From the NCBI RefSeq assembly GCF_000382045.1, contig NZ_KB907450.1, forward strand, positions 62,001 to 126,000: 64,000 bases of DNA. Reading direction: 5' to 3'. The position numbers and the translations under genes were made by a program. Under the pieces are notes generated by a model. The model saw only the letters and a list, made by a program, of their open reading frames with translations. It made no database searches and was not told the origin of the DNA. The stretch comes from Variovorax atrisoli 110B. GTDB lineage: Bacteria; Pseudomonadota; Gammaproteobacteria; Burkholderiales; Burkholderiaceae_C. Below, piece by piece: positions 43,946 to 53,044 of the stretch. Positions within the stretch are counted from its first letter, which is position 1. The number at the start of each line of letters is the position of its first letter.

Positions 43946-44931
43946 AGGAGGGCAACGGCACGCGGCTGTTCATCAACGAGGTCGCGACGCGCGACGGCTT
44001 CCAGATGGAGAGCCGCTTCATCCCGACGGAGGACAAGATCGCGCTGATCGACCGGCTCGGCGGCCTGGGCTACGCGAAGATCGAAGTCACGTCCTTCACC
44101 TCGGCGAAGGCGATTCCCGCACTGCGCGACGGCGAGGAGGTGATGAATCGGATCGCCCGCCGCCCCGGCGTGGTCTACACGGCGCTGGTGCCCAATGTGC
44201 GCGGTGCGCAGCGCGCTCTGGAAAGCCGCATCGACGAATTCAACATCGTCATGTCGGCGAGCGAGACGCACAACCTCGCCAACCTGCGGATGACGCGGGA
44301 GCAGTCTTTCGCGCAGCTGGCCGACGTCATCGGCCTGGCGAAGCACGCCAGCGTGCCGGTGAACGTGTCGCTCTCATGCGTGTTCGGCTGCCCGATGGAG
44401 GGCGAGGTGCCGCTGGCGGCCGTACGTGGCTGGATCGACCGCTTCGCCGCGCTGGACGTGCAGGGCATCACGCTGTGCGACACCACGGGCATGGCCTATC
44501 CCACGCAGGTGGGGGAGATCTGCGAAGCGGTGATGGCGAGCCACCCGGCACTGGAATGGACGGCCCACTTCCACAACACGCGCGGCATGGGCCTCGTGAA
44601 CACGGTGGCGGCGGTCGAGGCCGGCATGCGCCGGCTCGACATGTCGCTCGGCGGCATCGGCGGCTGCCCCTACGCGCCGGGCGCGACCGGCAACGTGGCG
44701 ACGGAGGACGTGGTCCACATGCTGCAATGCATGGGCTATGACACCGGCATGGACCTCGCGGGCCTGGTCGGCACCGCAGTGGCCCTGGAAGCGCTGCTGC
44801 AGCACGATCTGCCCGCCCAGGTCTCGCGCGCCGGCCACCGGCTGACGCGGCATGCGCCGCCGCTGGATTTCAACGACATCGTGGCTCGTGCAAGGCAGCG
44901 CGGGCTCGCAACGAAGGAGCTGCAACCATGA
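43942..44931 (+). CDS. Hydroxymethylglutaryl-CoA lyase-like aldolase
   Basis: TIM-barrel lyase of the DRE-TIM metallolyase family, 329 residues. The N-terminal NEVATRDGFQMESRFIPTED contains the catalytic Arg-Asp of the RDG motif; HFHNTRGMGLVNT carries the metal-binding His pair; and GGIGGCPYAPGATGNVATED holds the glycine-rich loop with the active-site Cys typical of HMG-CoA lyases. It should cleave a 3-hydroxyacyl-CoA to acetyl-CoA plus a ketoacid or pyruvate. It overlaps the CoA-transferase stop (ATGA) and the VOC start. Confidence 0.9.
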   Translation: MKEGNGTRLFINEVATRDGFQMESRFIPTEDKIALIDRLGGLGYAKIEVTSFTSAKAIPALRDGEEVMNRIARRPGVVYTALVPNVRGAQRALESRIDEFNIVMSASETHNLANLRMTREQSFAQLADVIGLAKHASVPVNVSLSCVFGCPMEGEVPLAAVRGWIDRFAALDVQGITLCDTTGMAYPTQVGEICEAVMASHPALEWTAHFHNTRGMGLVNTVAAVEAGMRRLDMSLGGIGGCPYAPGATGNVATEDVVHMLQCMGYDTGMDLAGLVGTAVALEALLQHDLPAQVSRAGHRLTRHAPPLDFNDIVARARQRGLATKELQP

Positions 44932-45308
44932 TCGACCACCTGGACCACCTCGTGCTGACCACCGCGCACGAGGAGGCCTGCATCCGCTTCTACGTCGACG
45001 TGATGGGCATGTCGCTGGAGAGCTTCGGCGCCGGCCGCAAGGCCTTTCGCTTCGGCAACCAGAAGATCAACCTGCATGTGAAGGGCCACGAGTTCGAGCC
45101 CAAGGCGCAGCTGCCCACGCCCGGCTCGCTGGACCTGTGCTTCATCGCCAGCGTGCCGCTGGACGAAGTCATTGCGCGTCTTGCAAGGCAGGGCGTGCCG
45201 ATCCTCGAAGGGCCGGTGACGCGCACCGGCGCCACCTCGCGCATCCGCTCGGTCTATGTGCGCGATCCGGATCTCAACCTGATCGAGATCTCGGAGCTGT
45301 CACCCTGA
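44928..45308 (+). CDS. VOC-superfamily (glyoxalase/dioxygenase fold) protein
   Basis: A 126-residue vicinal-oxygen-chelate protein resembling virulence-protein-type glyoxalase family members. It starts IDHLDHLVLTTAHEEACIRF, with the first metal ligand His, and ends with VRDPDLNLIEISEL, containing the final Glu ligand. The function is probably isomerisation or hydrolysis of a small metabolite in the same pathway; it cannot be specified. The ATG overlaps the lyase stop (ATGA). Confidence 0.88.
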   Translation: MIDHLDHLVLTTAHEEACIRFYVDVMGMSLESFGAGRKAFRFGNQKINLHVKGHEFEPKAQLPTPGSLDLCFIASVPLDEVIARLARQGVPILEGPVTRTGATSRIRSVYVRDPDLNLIEISELSP

Positions 45309-45360
45309 GGGCGAGGCCCCGGAAGACAGCGAGCAAAAACAAAACCACCGGAGACAAACC

Positions 45361-46329
45361 ATGAAAACCATCCACCGCCTCGTCGCGGTCGGCCTTGTCC
45401 TGTCCGCTTCGGCCGCGAGCGCTGCCGACGCCTGGCCCTCGAAGCCGATCACGATGGTCGTGCCGACCGCGCCGGCAGGTTCCACCGACATCATGGCCCG
45501 CCTGGTCGGCGAGCCGCTGCAGCGTGCGCTGGGGCAGCCCGTCGTCGTCGACAACAAGCCCGGCGCGAGCGGCAACATCGGCACCGAGTTCGTGGCGCGC
45601 GCCGCGCCCGACGGCTACACGCTGCTGATGCAGTACTCGGGCTACCACGTGGGCAATCCCTCGCTCTACCCGAACATCAAGTGGAGCCCCACCAAGGACT
45701 TCGTGCCGGTGGCGATGGTGATGCGCGCGCCGCACGTGGTCGCGGTGAGCGGCAAGCTGCCTGTGAAGTCGATGAAGGAGCTCATCGAGTACGGCGGCAG
45801 GAAGGAGGGCGGGCTGTTCTATGCCTCCTCGGGCAACGGCTCGATCCAGCACATCGCGGGCGAGCTGCTGTCGCGGCAGGCGAAGCAGGCGATGACACAC
45901 GTGCCCTACAAGGGCTCGGGGCCGGCGATCAACGACCTGATCTCGGGCAACGTGGACATGTTCATCACCACGCCGCCCTCCGTCATCGGCCACTTCGCAG
46001 GCGGTCGCATCAAGCCGCTGGCCTACACGGGCAGCAAGCGCCACCCGTCGATGCCCGACGTGCCGACTTCGGCCGAGGCGGGGCTGCCGGGCTACGAGGT
46101 CGAGTCGTGGTTCGCGGTGTTCGCGCCGGCGAAGACGCCGCCGGAGGTCGTCAACAGGCTGAGCACGGAACTGCGCAAGATCGTCGAGAGCGAAGCCTTC
46201 CGCAAGAAGGTGGACGAGCAGGGCGCCTTCGCGACCTACATGGACTCGGCGACGCTCGCGAAATTCGTCGACCAGGAACTGGCGACCTGGTCGAAGGTGA
46301 TCAAGTCGGCGGACATCAAGCCCGATTGA
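45361..46329 (+). CDS. Tripartite tricarboxylate (TTT) Bug-type solute receptor
   Basis: Periplasmic substrate-binding protein of the Bug/TctC family, 322 residues. A Sec signal peptide covers about residues 1-21, then WPSKPITMVVPTAPAGSTDI, the Bug-family opening with the carboxylate-binding loop, and VDNKPGASGNIGTEFVARA. No TctAB membrane genes are adjacent, as usual for the many orphan Bug receptors in Comamonadaceae. Operon position suggests it binds the acid that the upstream CoA-transferase activates. Confidence 0.93.
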   Translation: MKTIHRLVAVGLVLSASAASAADAWPSKPITMVVPTAPAGSTDIMARLVGEPLQRALGQPVVVDNKPGASGNIGTEFVARAAPDGYTLLMQYSGYHVGNPSLYPNIKWSPTKDFVPVAMVMRAPHVVAVSGKLPVKSMKELIEYGGRKEGGLFYASSGNGSIQHIAGELLSRQAKQAMTHVPYKGSGPAINDLISGNVDMFITTPPSVIGHFAGGRIKPLAYTGSKRHPSMPDVPTSAEAGLPGYEVESWFAVFAPAKTPPEVVNRLSTELRKIVESEAFRKKVDEQGAFATYMDSATLAKFVDQELATWSKVIKSADIKPD

Positions 46330-46341
46330 TCCAAGGCGCGG

Positions 46342-46488
46342 CTACAGCTTGACGTTGATGATCGAAAGAATGATCGCGGAGAGCGTCATCGCGACCGGCA
46401 GCTGGCGCACGGCGAGCGCATGGGCGCGGGCGACCGAGGCCTGTGTCTGCAGCAGGAGGCTGCGTTCGGAATGGATGGGTGTGGACAT
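46342..46488 (-). CDS. Small protein with a C-terminal hydrophobic helix
   Basis: A 48-residue open frame starting at the ATG at 46488, seven bases after a good AGGAG. The first half is polar (STPIHSERSLLLQTQASVAR), the end is hydrophobic (LPVAMTLSAIILSIINV). I do not recognise it. The ribosome site and clean tail-anchor pattern support a real gene. It is convergent with the Bug gene and divergent from the GNAT gene; the 235-base gap between them holds no other gene I can support. Confidence 0.55.
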   Translation of the reverse strand: MSTPIHSERSLLLQTQASVARAHALAVRQLPVAMTLSAIILSIINVKL

Positions 46489-46723
46489 TTCGGACTCCTG
46501 TGTGGTTGCGGGCTCATCGCCCCGATGGCCTCCACGATAGGCTTCGCAGCGCGCTGCGGCACAGGCGTTTCGTCGACACGGCGTTTCCGTTTTCGCAACG
46601 ATGGGGCATCCGCCGGACGGAACTTCGGGCGGAGCTTTCGAATCTGTGGGCCCGCGCGCGTGGGGCGAGAATCCAGCGCCCCTCGAGCGATCCATAGACG
46701 AACAAGCAGGCAGACCCGCAAGA

Positions 46724-47221
46724 ATGAAGAGCAAGACGACAGCGCCAAGGCTGAAGATGCGCCGCGCCACCCCCGCCGATCCGATGCCATGGCCGCTGCT
46801 GCTGGCCGCCGACGGCCCGCGCGCCGAGATCCGCAAGTACCTCTCGCGCGGCGAGCTCTGGCTGGCGGAGGCGGCAGGCGAGGTCGTCGGCCAGATGGTG
46901 CTGCTCGAAACCCGCGTCGGCACCTGGGAAATCATGAACATCGCGGTGCGCGGCGAACTGCGCAGCCATGGTGTCGGCACCGCGCTGCTGCGCAAGGCGA
47001 AGGCGCTGGCGGCCGAGCACGGTGCGCAACTGCTCGAGGTGGGTACAGGCAACAGCAGCCTGCGCGAGCTGGCCTTCTACCAGCGCTTCGGCTTCCGCAT
47101 CGTCGGCGTCGACACCGACTTCTTCGTGCGCCGCGCGGGCAGCGGCAGGCTGCAGAGGCAGGACGGCATCGTGCTGCGCGACATGGTGCGCCTGCGCATC
47201 GAGCTCGCAGGCCGGCCCTAG
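46724..47221 (+). CDS. GNAT-family N-acetyltransferase
   Basis: A 165-residue acetyl-CoA-dependent acetyltransferase. The core motif A is visible as MNIAVRGELRSHGVGTALLR, with the acetyl-CoA loop SHGVGTALL, and motif B as LAFYQRFGFRIVGVDTDFF. I start it at the ATG at 46724; ATG at 46757 (MRRATPAD) is an alternative. Likely a small-molecule or protein-terminus acetylase; substrate unknown. Its 3' end overlaps the convergent PAS-LuxR gene by four bases. Confidence 0.87.
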   Translation: MKSKTTAPRLKMRRATPADPMPWPLLLAADGPRAEIRKYLSRGELWLAEAAGEVVGQMVLLETRVGTWEIMNIAVRGELRSHGVGTALLRKAKALAAEHGAQLLEVGTGNSSLRELAFYQRFGFRIVGVDTDFFVRRAGSGRLQRQDGIVLRDMVRLRIELAGRP

Positions 47222-47784
47222 CCTGCGATCAGCTTCTGCACCAGCTCCGCCGTGGTCGCGGCCGAATACTTGCGCATCAGCCGGGCGCGGTGGAGTTCGA
47301 CGGTGCGGTGGCTGATGCCCAGCGCCTTGCCGATCTCCTTGGAGGTCAGCCCGCGCATCACCTGCGCCGCAACTTCGCGCTCGCGCGGCGTGAGTTCGGC
47401 CTTGACGGCGCGGCGCGAGCCCAGGTCCTCGAAGGTCCAGATACCGGCCTCGTGGGGGGCATCGCGGTTCATGGCGTGGCCGGTCACGTGGCACCAGAAG
47501 GTCTCGTCGGCGATGGCGCCGTGCAGGTTGCCCAGCCGCTTCATCATGCGGTTGTCGGCGTAGTGCCCGCTGGCGTTGAGGAAGGGCTCCATGCGCTTGC
47601 CGATGCGCTCGAACTCGGCCACGCTCGGGTAGAGGATGCTGAACGAATGCCCGACCAGCGCGGAGGGCGTTGCGCCAAAAATCTCGCAAACGCGCAGGTT
47701 GCACGCCACGATGGTGCGGTTGCTCGACACCACCATGCCGACAGGCGCGTGTTCAAACGCCAGCCGGTAATCGATCTCGGGCAT
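47218..47784 (-). CDS. PAS-LuxR transcriptional regulator
   Basis: A 188-residue regulator with an N-terminal PAS domain (about 5-115, FEHAPVGMVVSSNRTIVACN) and a C-terminal LuxR helix-turn-helix (about 128-185, LTPREREVAAQVMRGLTSKE then GISHRTVELHRARLM). No receiver domain, so it senses a ligand or redox state directly. It is divergent from the 3-oxoacid CoA-transferase genes, with a 7-bp inverted repeat between, and probably regulates them. Confidence 0.9.
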   Translation of the reverse strand: MPEIDYRLAFEHAPVGMVVSSNRTIVACNLRVCEIFGATPSALVGHSFSILYPSVAEFERIGKRMEPFLNASGHYADNRMMKRLGNLHGAIADETFWCHVTGHAMNRDAPHEAGIWTFEDLGSRRAVKAELTPREREVAAQVMRGLTSKEIGKALGISHRTVELHRARLMRKYSAATTAELVQKLIAG

Positions 47785-47803
47785 CGGGGGTCTCCATTAC
47801 GAA

Positions 47804-47829
47804 ATACTACGTATGCGAGTAGGTAGTAT
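47804..47829. promoter_or_regulatory. Inverted repeat between PAS-LuxR gene and scoA
   Basis: ATACTAC (47804-47810) and GTAGTAT (47823-47829), perfect arms with a 12-base spacer, 20 bases from the regulator's start codon. It is the clearest operator candidate in this 114-base divergent region; binding by the PAS-LuxR protein is inference. Confidence 0.5.
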
Positions 47830-47898
47830 CGTTCAGGGGTTTCCCGCCCTTTACCAACTCCTTTCCACCCACTTTCATTCATCCATCGAGGAGCTCGA

Positions 47899-48702
47899 GT
47901 GAACAAGATTTTTCCCACCGCTGATGCGGCACTCAAGGGGGTCGTCGCCGACGGGCAGATGCTCGCGGTCGGCGGCTTCGGCCTCTGCGGCATTCCCGAA
48001 GCGCTGATCGACGCGCTCAAGGATTCCGGCGTCCAGAACCTCACCGTCATCTCCAACAACGCGGGCGTCGACGGCTTCGGCCTCGGCAAGCTGCTGGAGA
48101 CGCGCCAGATCAAGAAGATGATCGCGTCCTACGTCGGTGAGAACAAGGAGTTCGAGCGCCAGTACCTCGCGGGCGAGCTGGCCCTGGAGTTCACGCCGCA
48201 GGGCACGCTGGCCGAGAAGCTGCGCGCCGGCGGCGCCGGCATCCCGGCCTTCTTCACCAAGACCGGCGTGGGCACCCAGGTTGCCGAAGGCAAGGAACTG
48301 CGCGAGTTCGACGGCGAGACCTACGTGATGGAACGCTCGCTGGTGCCCGACGTGGCGCTGGTGAAGGCCGACGTGGCCGACAAGTCGGGCAACCTGCGCT
48401 TCCGCCTGACGGCGCGCAACTTCAACCCGGCCGCGGCCATGGCCGGCAAGATCTGCATCGTCGAGGTCGAGAAGATCGTCGAGGTGGGCGAACTGGCCCC
48501 CGACGACATCCACCTGCCGGGCATCTACGTGCACCGCATCGTGCTCAACGCCAACCCCGAGAAGCGCATCGAGAAGCGCACCGTGAGCGCATCGGTCGAT
48601 GCCGCCGCCGCCAAGGTCGAGGCGCAGACCGTCATCGCCGCCGCTGCAGCAGCCGGCAGCGAAGTGCCTGCCAAGGTCGTCAACAAGAAAGAAGGAGCCT
48701 GA
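47899..48702 (+). CDS. scoA: 3-oxoacid CoA-transferase subunit A
   Basis: Alpha subunit of a class I CoA-transferase (succinyl-CoA:3-ketoacid type), 267 residues from a GTG at 47899 after GAGGAGC. The family's glycine-rich opening is [20 protein letters not shown], followed by [16 protein letters not shown] and the oxyanion-hole-like region [15 protein letters not shown]. With subunit B it transfers CoA from succinyl-CoA to acetoacetate or a 3-oxoadipate-type acid. The C-terminus is alanine-rich. Acetoacetate use would link to the HMG-CoA-lyase-like gene upstream. Confidence 0.88.
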   Translation: MNKIFPTADAALKGVVADGQMLAVGGFGLCGIPEALIDALKDSGVQNLTVISNNAGVDGFGLGKLLETRQIKKMIASYVGENKEFERQYLAGELALEFTPQGTLAEKLRAGGAGIPAFFTKTGVGTQVAEGKELREFDGETYVMERSLVPDVALVKADVADKSGNLRFRLTARNFNPAAAMAGKICIVEVEKIVEVGELAPDDIHLPGIYVHRIVLNANPEKRIEKRTVSASVDAAAAKVEAQTVIAAAAAAGSEVPAKVVNKKEGA

Positions 48703-48703
48703 G

Positions 48704-49342
48704 ATGCCCTGGACCCAAGACCAGATGGCGGCCCGCGCCGCCCAGGAACTCGAGGACGGCTTCTACGTCAACCTCGGCATCGGCATCCCGACGCTGGTGG
48801 CCAACCACACCGGCGACAAGGAAGTGTGGCTGCAGAGCGAGAACGGCATGCTCGGCATCGGCCCGTTCCCGACGGAAGACCAGGTCGACGCCGACCTGAT
48901 CAACGCCGGCAAGCAGACCGTGACCACGCTGCCGGGCTCGGCCATCTTCGGCAGCCATGACAGCTTCGCGATGATCCGCGGCGGCAAGATCAACCTGTCG
49001 ATCCTCGGCGCCATGCAGGTCAGCACCAAGGGCGACCTCGCTAACTGGATGATCCCCGGCAAGATGGTCAAGGGCATGGGCGGCGCCATGGACCTCGTGG
49101 CCGGCGTGAAGCGCGTGATCGTCCTGATGGAGCACGTCGCCAAGAAGAAGGACGGCACCGAGGACTTGAAGATCCTCGAGAAGTGCACCCTGCCGCTGAC
49201 CGGCGTGGGCGTGGTCGACCGCATCATCACCGACCTGGCCGTGATGGACGTGGTGCCCGAGGGCCTGAAGGTCGTCGAGCTGGCGCCGGGCGTCACCTTC
49301 GACGCGCTGCAGGCCAAGACTGGGGCCAAGCTGATCCAGTAA
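48704..49342 (+). CDS. scoB: 3-oxoacid CoA-transferase subunit B
   Basis: Beta subunit, 212 residues from the ATG at 48704 after GAAGGAG. The active-site Glu lies in [15 protein letters not shown] near residue 45, which forms the glutamyl-CoA intermediate; [16 protein letters not shown] residues precede it ([15 protein letters not shown]). It ends with [18 protein letters not shown]. It is one base after scoA and followed by a rho-independent terminator, closing the unit. Confidence 0.9.
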   Translation: MPWTQDQMAARAAQELEDGFYVNLGIGIPTLVANHTGDKEVWLQSENGMLGIGPFPTEDQVDADLINAGKQTVTTLPGSAIFGSHDSFAMIRGGKINLSILGAMQVSTKGDLANWMIPGKMVKGMGGAMDLVAGVKRVIVLMEHVAKKKDGTEDLKILEKCTLPLTGVGVVDRIITDLAVMDVVPEGLKVVELAPGVTFDALQAKTGAKLIQ

Positions 49343-49373
49343 CTGGGCGGACGGCAAACGCAACGACAACAAG

Positions 49374-49405
49374 AGGCAGGGTCGCGCAAGCGGACCTGCC
49401 TTTTT
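49374..49405 (+). terminator. Rho-independent terminator after scoB
   Basis: Stem AGGCAGG (49374-49380) with CCTGCCT (49395-49401), extended inward by TC/GA around a bulged G, followed directly by TTTTT. A standard intrinsic terminator 31 bases after scoB, and only 16 bases before the next gene's start. Confidence 0.85.
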
Positions 49406-49421
49406 GCCTTGGAGCATGGAA

Positions 49422-50804
49422 ATGGTGAATTCGAGCGAGGTTCTGGGCGGCATCTGGCGGCAAGCCGGCTTGCCCGAAGAGGCCTTGCAGTTCGCGCGGT
49501 TCACCGGTGCGGAACCTGTGCTGCCGTCTTCCTTCGCGGTAGGCACTGCAGCGCAGGGCACCATCGCTGCTGCGGCCCTCGCGGCCTGCGAACTGGGGCA
49601 CCTGCGGGGAACGCCACGGCAGCAGGTGGGCGTCGACATGCTTCATGCGGCCCTGGAGAGCACGGGCTGGTTCAGCCTGGACGGCCAGGTACCACCGCAA
49701 TGGGACGAGTTCTCGGGGCTCTATCGCTGCGCCGACGGCTGGGTGCGCTTGCACGCGAACTTCGCGCATCACCGCGACGGCGCGCTGCGGCTGATGAATC
49801 TCGACCCGGCCACCGCCACCCGCGCGGACGCGGAGCGGGCGATGGCCGCGTGGCCCGCGCTCGACTTGGAAGATGCCGCGGCTGCGGCCGGGCTGGTCGT
49901 GACGGCGCTGCGGCGCTTCGACGAATGGGACGCCTCGCCTCAGGGCCGCGCAGTCGCCGCGCAGCCTCTCTTCACCATCGAGCGCATCGGCGATGCGCCG
50001 CCGCTTGCACTGCCGCCCCTGCGCGAAGACGAGCGCCCCCTGTCGGGCCTGCGCGTGCTCGACCTCACGCGGGTGCTTGCCGGGCCGGTCGGTGGACGCG
50101 CCCTTGCGGCCTATGGCGCGGAGGTGATGCTCGTGAACTCACCGAACCTGCCGAACATCAGTGCGATCGCCGACACCAGCCGGGGCAAGCTCTCGGCGCA
50201 TGCCGACCTGCAGACCGAGGAGGGGCGGACGGCCCTGCGGCGGCTGGTGGTCGATGCGCATGTGTTCGTCCAGGGCTACAGGCCGGGCGGCATCGAGGCG
50301 CGCGGCTTCGGACCGGCAGCGCTGGCAAGCATGAGGCCCGGCATCGTCTGCGTATCGCTCAGCGCCTACGGCACCAAGGGGCCGTGGGCAAGTCGCCGGG
50401 GTTTCGATTCGCTGGTCCAGACCGCGATGGGCTTCAACCACGCCGAGGGCGAGGCCGCAGGCGACGGCAAGCCCAGGCCGCTGCCCATGCAGATCCTCGA
50501 CGAGGCCACCGGCTACCTGATCGCCTTCGGCGCAGCCGCGGCACTTTGGCGCCAGCAGCGGGAGGGTGGAAGCTGGCACGTGCAACTGTCGCTGGCGCAG
50601 ACGGGACAGTGGCTGCGCAGCCTCGGGCGCGTGCAGGACGGGCTCTCGGCTGCGAAGCCCGATCTGAAGCCGTATGTCGAAACCTCCGACTCCGGGTTCG
50701 GCCGGCTGGCGGCGCTGCGACACAGCGCGCAACTGCAACGCACGCCCGCCGAATGGGTGCGGCCTTCGATGCCGCCGGGAAGCGATCCGCCGAGGTGGCC
50801 TTAA
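49422..50804 (+). CDS. CaiB-family CoA-transferase with unusual domain order
   Basis: A 460-residue class III CoA-transferase relative. The ATG at 49422 lies seven bases after GGAG; the ATG at 49416 is too close to that site. The domain order is odd: residues 1-200 resemble the latter part of a CaiB protein (AVGTAAQGTIAAAALAACEL, then YRCADGWVRLHANF), while the N-terminal Rossmann-type opening appears only at about residue 213 (LSGLRVLDLTRVLAGPVGG) and runs to the end. ILDEATGYLIAFG may hold the catalytic Asp. It lies just after the scoAB terminator and overlaps the convergent aminotransferase by four bases. Confidence 0.82.
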   Translation: MVNSSEVLGGIWRQAGLPEEALQFARFTGAEPVLPSSFAVGTAAQGTIAAAALAACELGHLRGTPRQQVGVDMLHAALESTGWFSLDGQVPPQWDEFSGLYRCADGWVRLHANFAHHRDGALRLMNLDPATATRADAERAMAAWPALDLEDAAAAAGLVVTALRRFDEWDASPQGRAVAAQPLFTIERIGDAPPLALPPLREDERPLSGLRVLDLTRVLAGPVGGRALAAYGAEVMLVNSPNLPNISAIADTSRGKLSAHADLQTEEGRTALRRLVVDAHVFVQGYRPGGIEARGFGPAALASMRPGIVCVSLSAYGTKGPWASRRGFDSLVQTAMGFNHAEGEAAGDGKPRPLPMQILDEATGYLIAFGAAAALWRQQREGGSWHVQLSLAQTGQWLRSLGRVQDGLSAAKPDLKPYVETSDSGFGRLAALRHSAQLQRTPAEWVRPSMPPGSDPPRWP

Positions 50805-51970
50805 GCCCCGAGCGCCGACCGCACCTTGTCTCCCAACCCCCGCAGCCGCTCCACCGGCTCGTTGGAAAACACGAAGCGCAGGTACTGCGCCCCATGCGTC
50901 TCGCCCCAGCCCTTCATCGCGGTGGCGCAGACGCGCTGCGCGAGCAGGCGCTCCGACAACGTCTGCCCGTCGATGCCGAAATCGCTCGTGCGCAGCAGCA
51001 GCGACCAGCCACCGCCCGGCACGCCGACCGGCAGGCCCTTGAGCTCCTCCAGCACCGTGTCGCGCCGCCGCTCCAGTTCCGCCACGTAGGGCGCGAGCGT
51101 GCGCGGCGATTGCTCCAGCGCGGTGGCCACCGCGTCCTGAGCGATACCGACGGGCACCACCACATTGGCGAGCGACACGGCCACGAGGTCGGGCATGTAA
51201 CTCTCGGGCGCCACGGTCCAGCCCACGCGCCAGCCGATCATGCGCAGTTCCTTGGCCGACGAGCCCACCGTGATGGTGCGCTCGGCCATGCCGGGCAGGC
51301 CCGCGGGATGGATGGGCTTGCGGCCGTCGTACAGCAGGCGCTCCATCGCGGTGTCGAGGATCAGCGTGATGTCGTGCTGCACGCACAGCGCGGCGATGGC
51401 GCGCCAGTCTTCCTCGTCGAAGCAGCCGCCCGAGGGCATCGAGGGCGACATCAGCAGCATGGTGCGCACGCGCGGGCCGACTGCCTGTTGCAGCGCTTCG
51501 CGGTCGAGCTCCCATTCACCGCCGGGTGTGAACCTGAAGGGCACGTACTTCGGTGTGCCGCCCGCAAGGCGGATGCGGTTGAGCAGGCCTGCGTAGGTCG
51601 GGTCGGTCACCAGCACTTCGTCGCCGACCTCGACGGTCGCGAGCAGCGCATTGAGGATGCCCGAGAGCCCGCCCGCCGAGATCACGCAGTTGCGCGCGCC
51701 GCTGTACGCCACGCCCGAGAGCGCCGACACATGCCGCGCCGCCACGTCGCGCAGCCGGGACTGGCCGACGAAGGGCAGGTAGCTGTTGTCGGGGTCGAAC
51801 GATGCGGCCTGCACGGTGCGCGCGACGGCTTCGGGGTCTGGCGGGATGTCGACGTCGAGGTTCTCCAGCCGCAGGAACGGCGGGCCGCTCGCGTCGTCTG
51901 CGATGGCGCCCATGCGGTCGACGCCGATGCCGGCGATGTGTTCGAGTCGGGCGGGGCGGTGGCGTGGCAT
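50801..51970 (-). CDS. Class I/II pyridoxal-phosphate aminotransferase
   Basis: A 389-residue fold-type I aminotransferase. The PLP-binding Lys is in SSAKELRMIGWRVGW near residue 241, the Asp that contacts the pyridine nitrogen is in LILDTAMERLLYD, and NSYLPFVGQSRLRDVAARHV is the N-terminal substrate region. Asp replaces the more common Asn-Pro motif surroundings (MSPSMPSGG), marking a divergent subgroup. Amino-acid substrate unknown. It is 41 bases downstream of the LysR gene and probably co-transcribed with it. Confidence 0.88.
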   Translation of the reverse strand: MPRHRPARLEHIAGIGVDRMGAIADDASGPPFLRLENLDVDIPPDPEAVARTVQAASFDPDNSYLPFVGQSRLRDVAARHVSALSGVAYSGARNCVISAGGLSGILNALLATVEVGDEVLVTDPTYAGLLNRIRLAGGTPKYVPFRFTPGGEWELDREALQQAVGPRVRTMLLMSPSMPSGGCFDEEDWRAIAALCVQHDITLILDTAMERLLYDGRKPIHPAGLPGMAERTITVGSSAKELRMIGWRVGWTVAPESYMPDLVAVSLANVVVPVGIAQDAVATALEQSPRTLAPYVAELERRRDTVLEELKGLPVGVPGGGWSLLLRTSDFGIDGQTLSERLLAQRVCATAMKGWGETHGAQYLRFVFSNEPVERLRGLGDKVRSALGA

Positions 51971-52011
51971 GGGCGTTTCTCCTGTCTCCGTCTGGGGGAG
52001 CGGGTCGATCG

Positions 52012-52971
52012 TTATGGGGTGGGCTTGCGCTGGCGGGCCGGCCGTTGTGGCGGGCCGCTCGACTCATTCTCTTCGCCAGGCGGCTGCAGCAGCAAGAGCG
52101 ACTGCCGCTCCTGCACCGTCTCGCGCAGGAAGTTCCACACCGCCTGCATGCGCGCGAGATGCTTGGTCTCCGCCGGCATCGACATCCAGAAGGTGCGCGT
52201 GAAGTTCGCCTGCCCGGGCAGGACGGGGCGCAGCGCGCTGTCGTGTTCGGCGAGGAACGCCGGCAGCACCGCGATGCCCGCGCCCGCAGCCACCGCGCTG
52301 TGCTGCGCGAGCACGCTGGTGCTGCGCAGCGCGAAGGCGTCGGGGCGGTGCAGTTCGTCGAGGTACTGCAGCTCCTTGCTGAAGAGCAGGTCGTCCACGT
52401 AGCTGATGAAGGTGTGGCCGCGCAGGTCCTCCCGGGTGCGGATCGGCTTGTGCGCCGACAGGTATTGCCTGGATGCGTACAGGCGCAGCGTGTAGTCGGT
52501 GAGCTTGGCGACCACCACCGGCCCGCGCGCCGGGCGTTCGAGCGAGATCACGATGTCGGCCTCGCGCCGAGACAGGTGCACGAGACGCGGCATCGCGAGC
52601 AGGTCGATGGTGAGCTTCGGGTGCCGCACCGCGAACGACGCGAGCTGCGGCGCCAGCACCACCGTGCCGAAGCCTTCGGTCGCGCCGATGCGCACCAGGC
52701 CCGAAAGGCCTTCCTGCGATGCCGGCGCGGTGCTCTCCACCGCCAGGAAGGCGCTCTCCATCGCCTCGACCTGCGGCTGCAGGCGCCGGCCCGCCTCGGT
52801 GAGCCGGTGGCCGCCCGATTCGCGCGAGAAGAGCGGGGCGCCGACCTCCTTCTCGAGCGCCTGGATCCGCCGCGCCACAGTCGTGTGGTCGACCTCCAGC
52901 CGCCGTGCCGCGCTCATCAGCGTGCCCGAGCGGGCCAGCTCCAGGAAGTACCGCAGGTTGTCCCAGTCCAT
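52012..52971 (-). CDS. LysR-family regulator of the valine-degradation operon
   Basis: A 319-residue LysR protein from the ATG at 52971 ([20 protein letters not shown]). The winged helix contains [20 protein letters not shown], and the effector domain follows from about residue 90. It is divergent from mmsA across 160 bases that hold a perfect LysR-type palindrome (TTTGC-N6-GCAAA core) and a second half-site in the mmsA promoter, so activation of mmsA by this protein is likely. The C-terminus is proline/arginine-rich ([11 protein letters not shown]). Confidence 0.9.
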   Translation of the reverse strand: MDWDNLRYFLELARSGTLMSAARRLEVDHTTVARRIQALEKEVGAPLFSRESGGHRLTEAGRRLQPQVEAMESAFLAVESTAPASQEGLSGLVRIGATEGFGTVVLAPQLASFAVRHPKLTIDLLAMPRLVHLSRREADIVISLERPARGPVVVAKLTDYTLRLYASRQYLSAHKPIRTREDLRGHTFISYVDDLLFSKELQYLDELHRPDAFALRSTSVLAQHSAVAAGAGIAVLPAFLAEHDSALRPVLPGQANFTRTFWMSMPAETKHLARMQAVWNFLRETVQERQSLLLLQPPGEENESSGPPQRPARQRKPTP

Positions 52972-53006
52972 GTGCTTTCGTGCTTCAGGTCGTATCGGGT
53001 GGAAGG

Positions 53007-53024
53007 CTTTGCATTTTTGCAAAG
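53007..53024. promoter_or_regulatory. LysR-type operator palindrome upstream of mmsA
   Basis: CTTTGCA-TTTT-TGCAAAG, a perfect 7-bp inverted repeat, with a third TGCAAAG half-site at 53060-53066 inside the promoter spacer. The arrangement (strong upstream site plus promoter-proximal half-site) is typical of LysR recognition and activation sites. Confidence 0.65.
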
Positions 53025-53044
53025 TCGTCGCGCAATTTTGTCTA

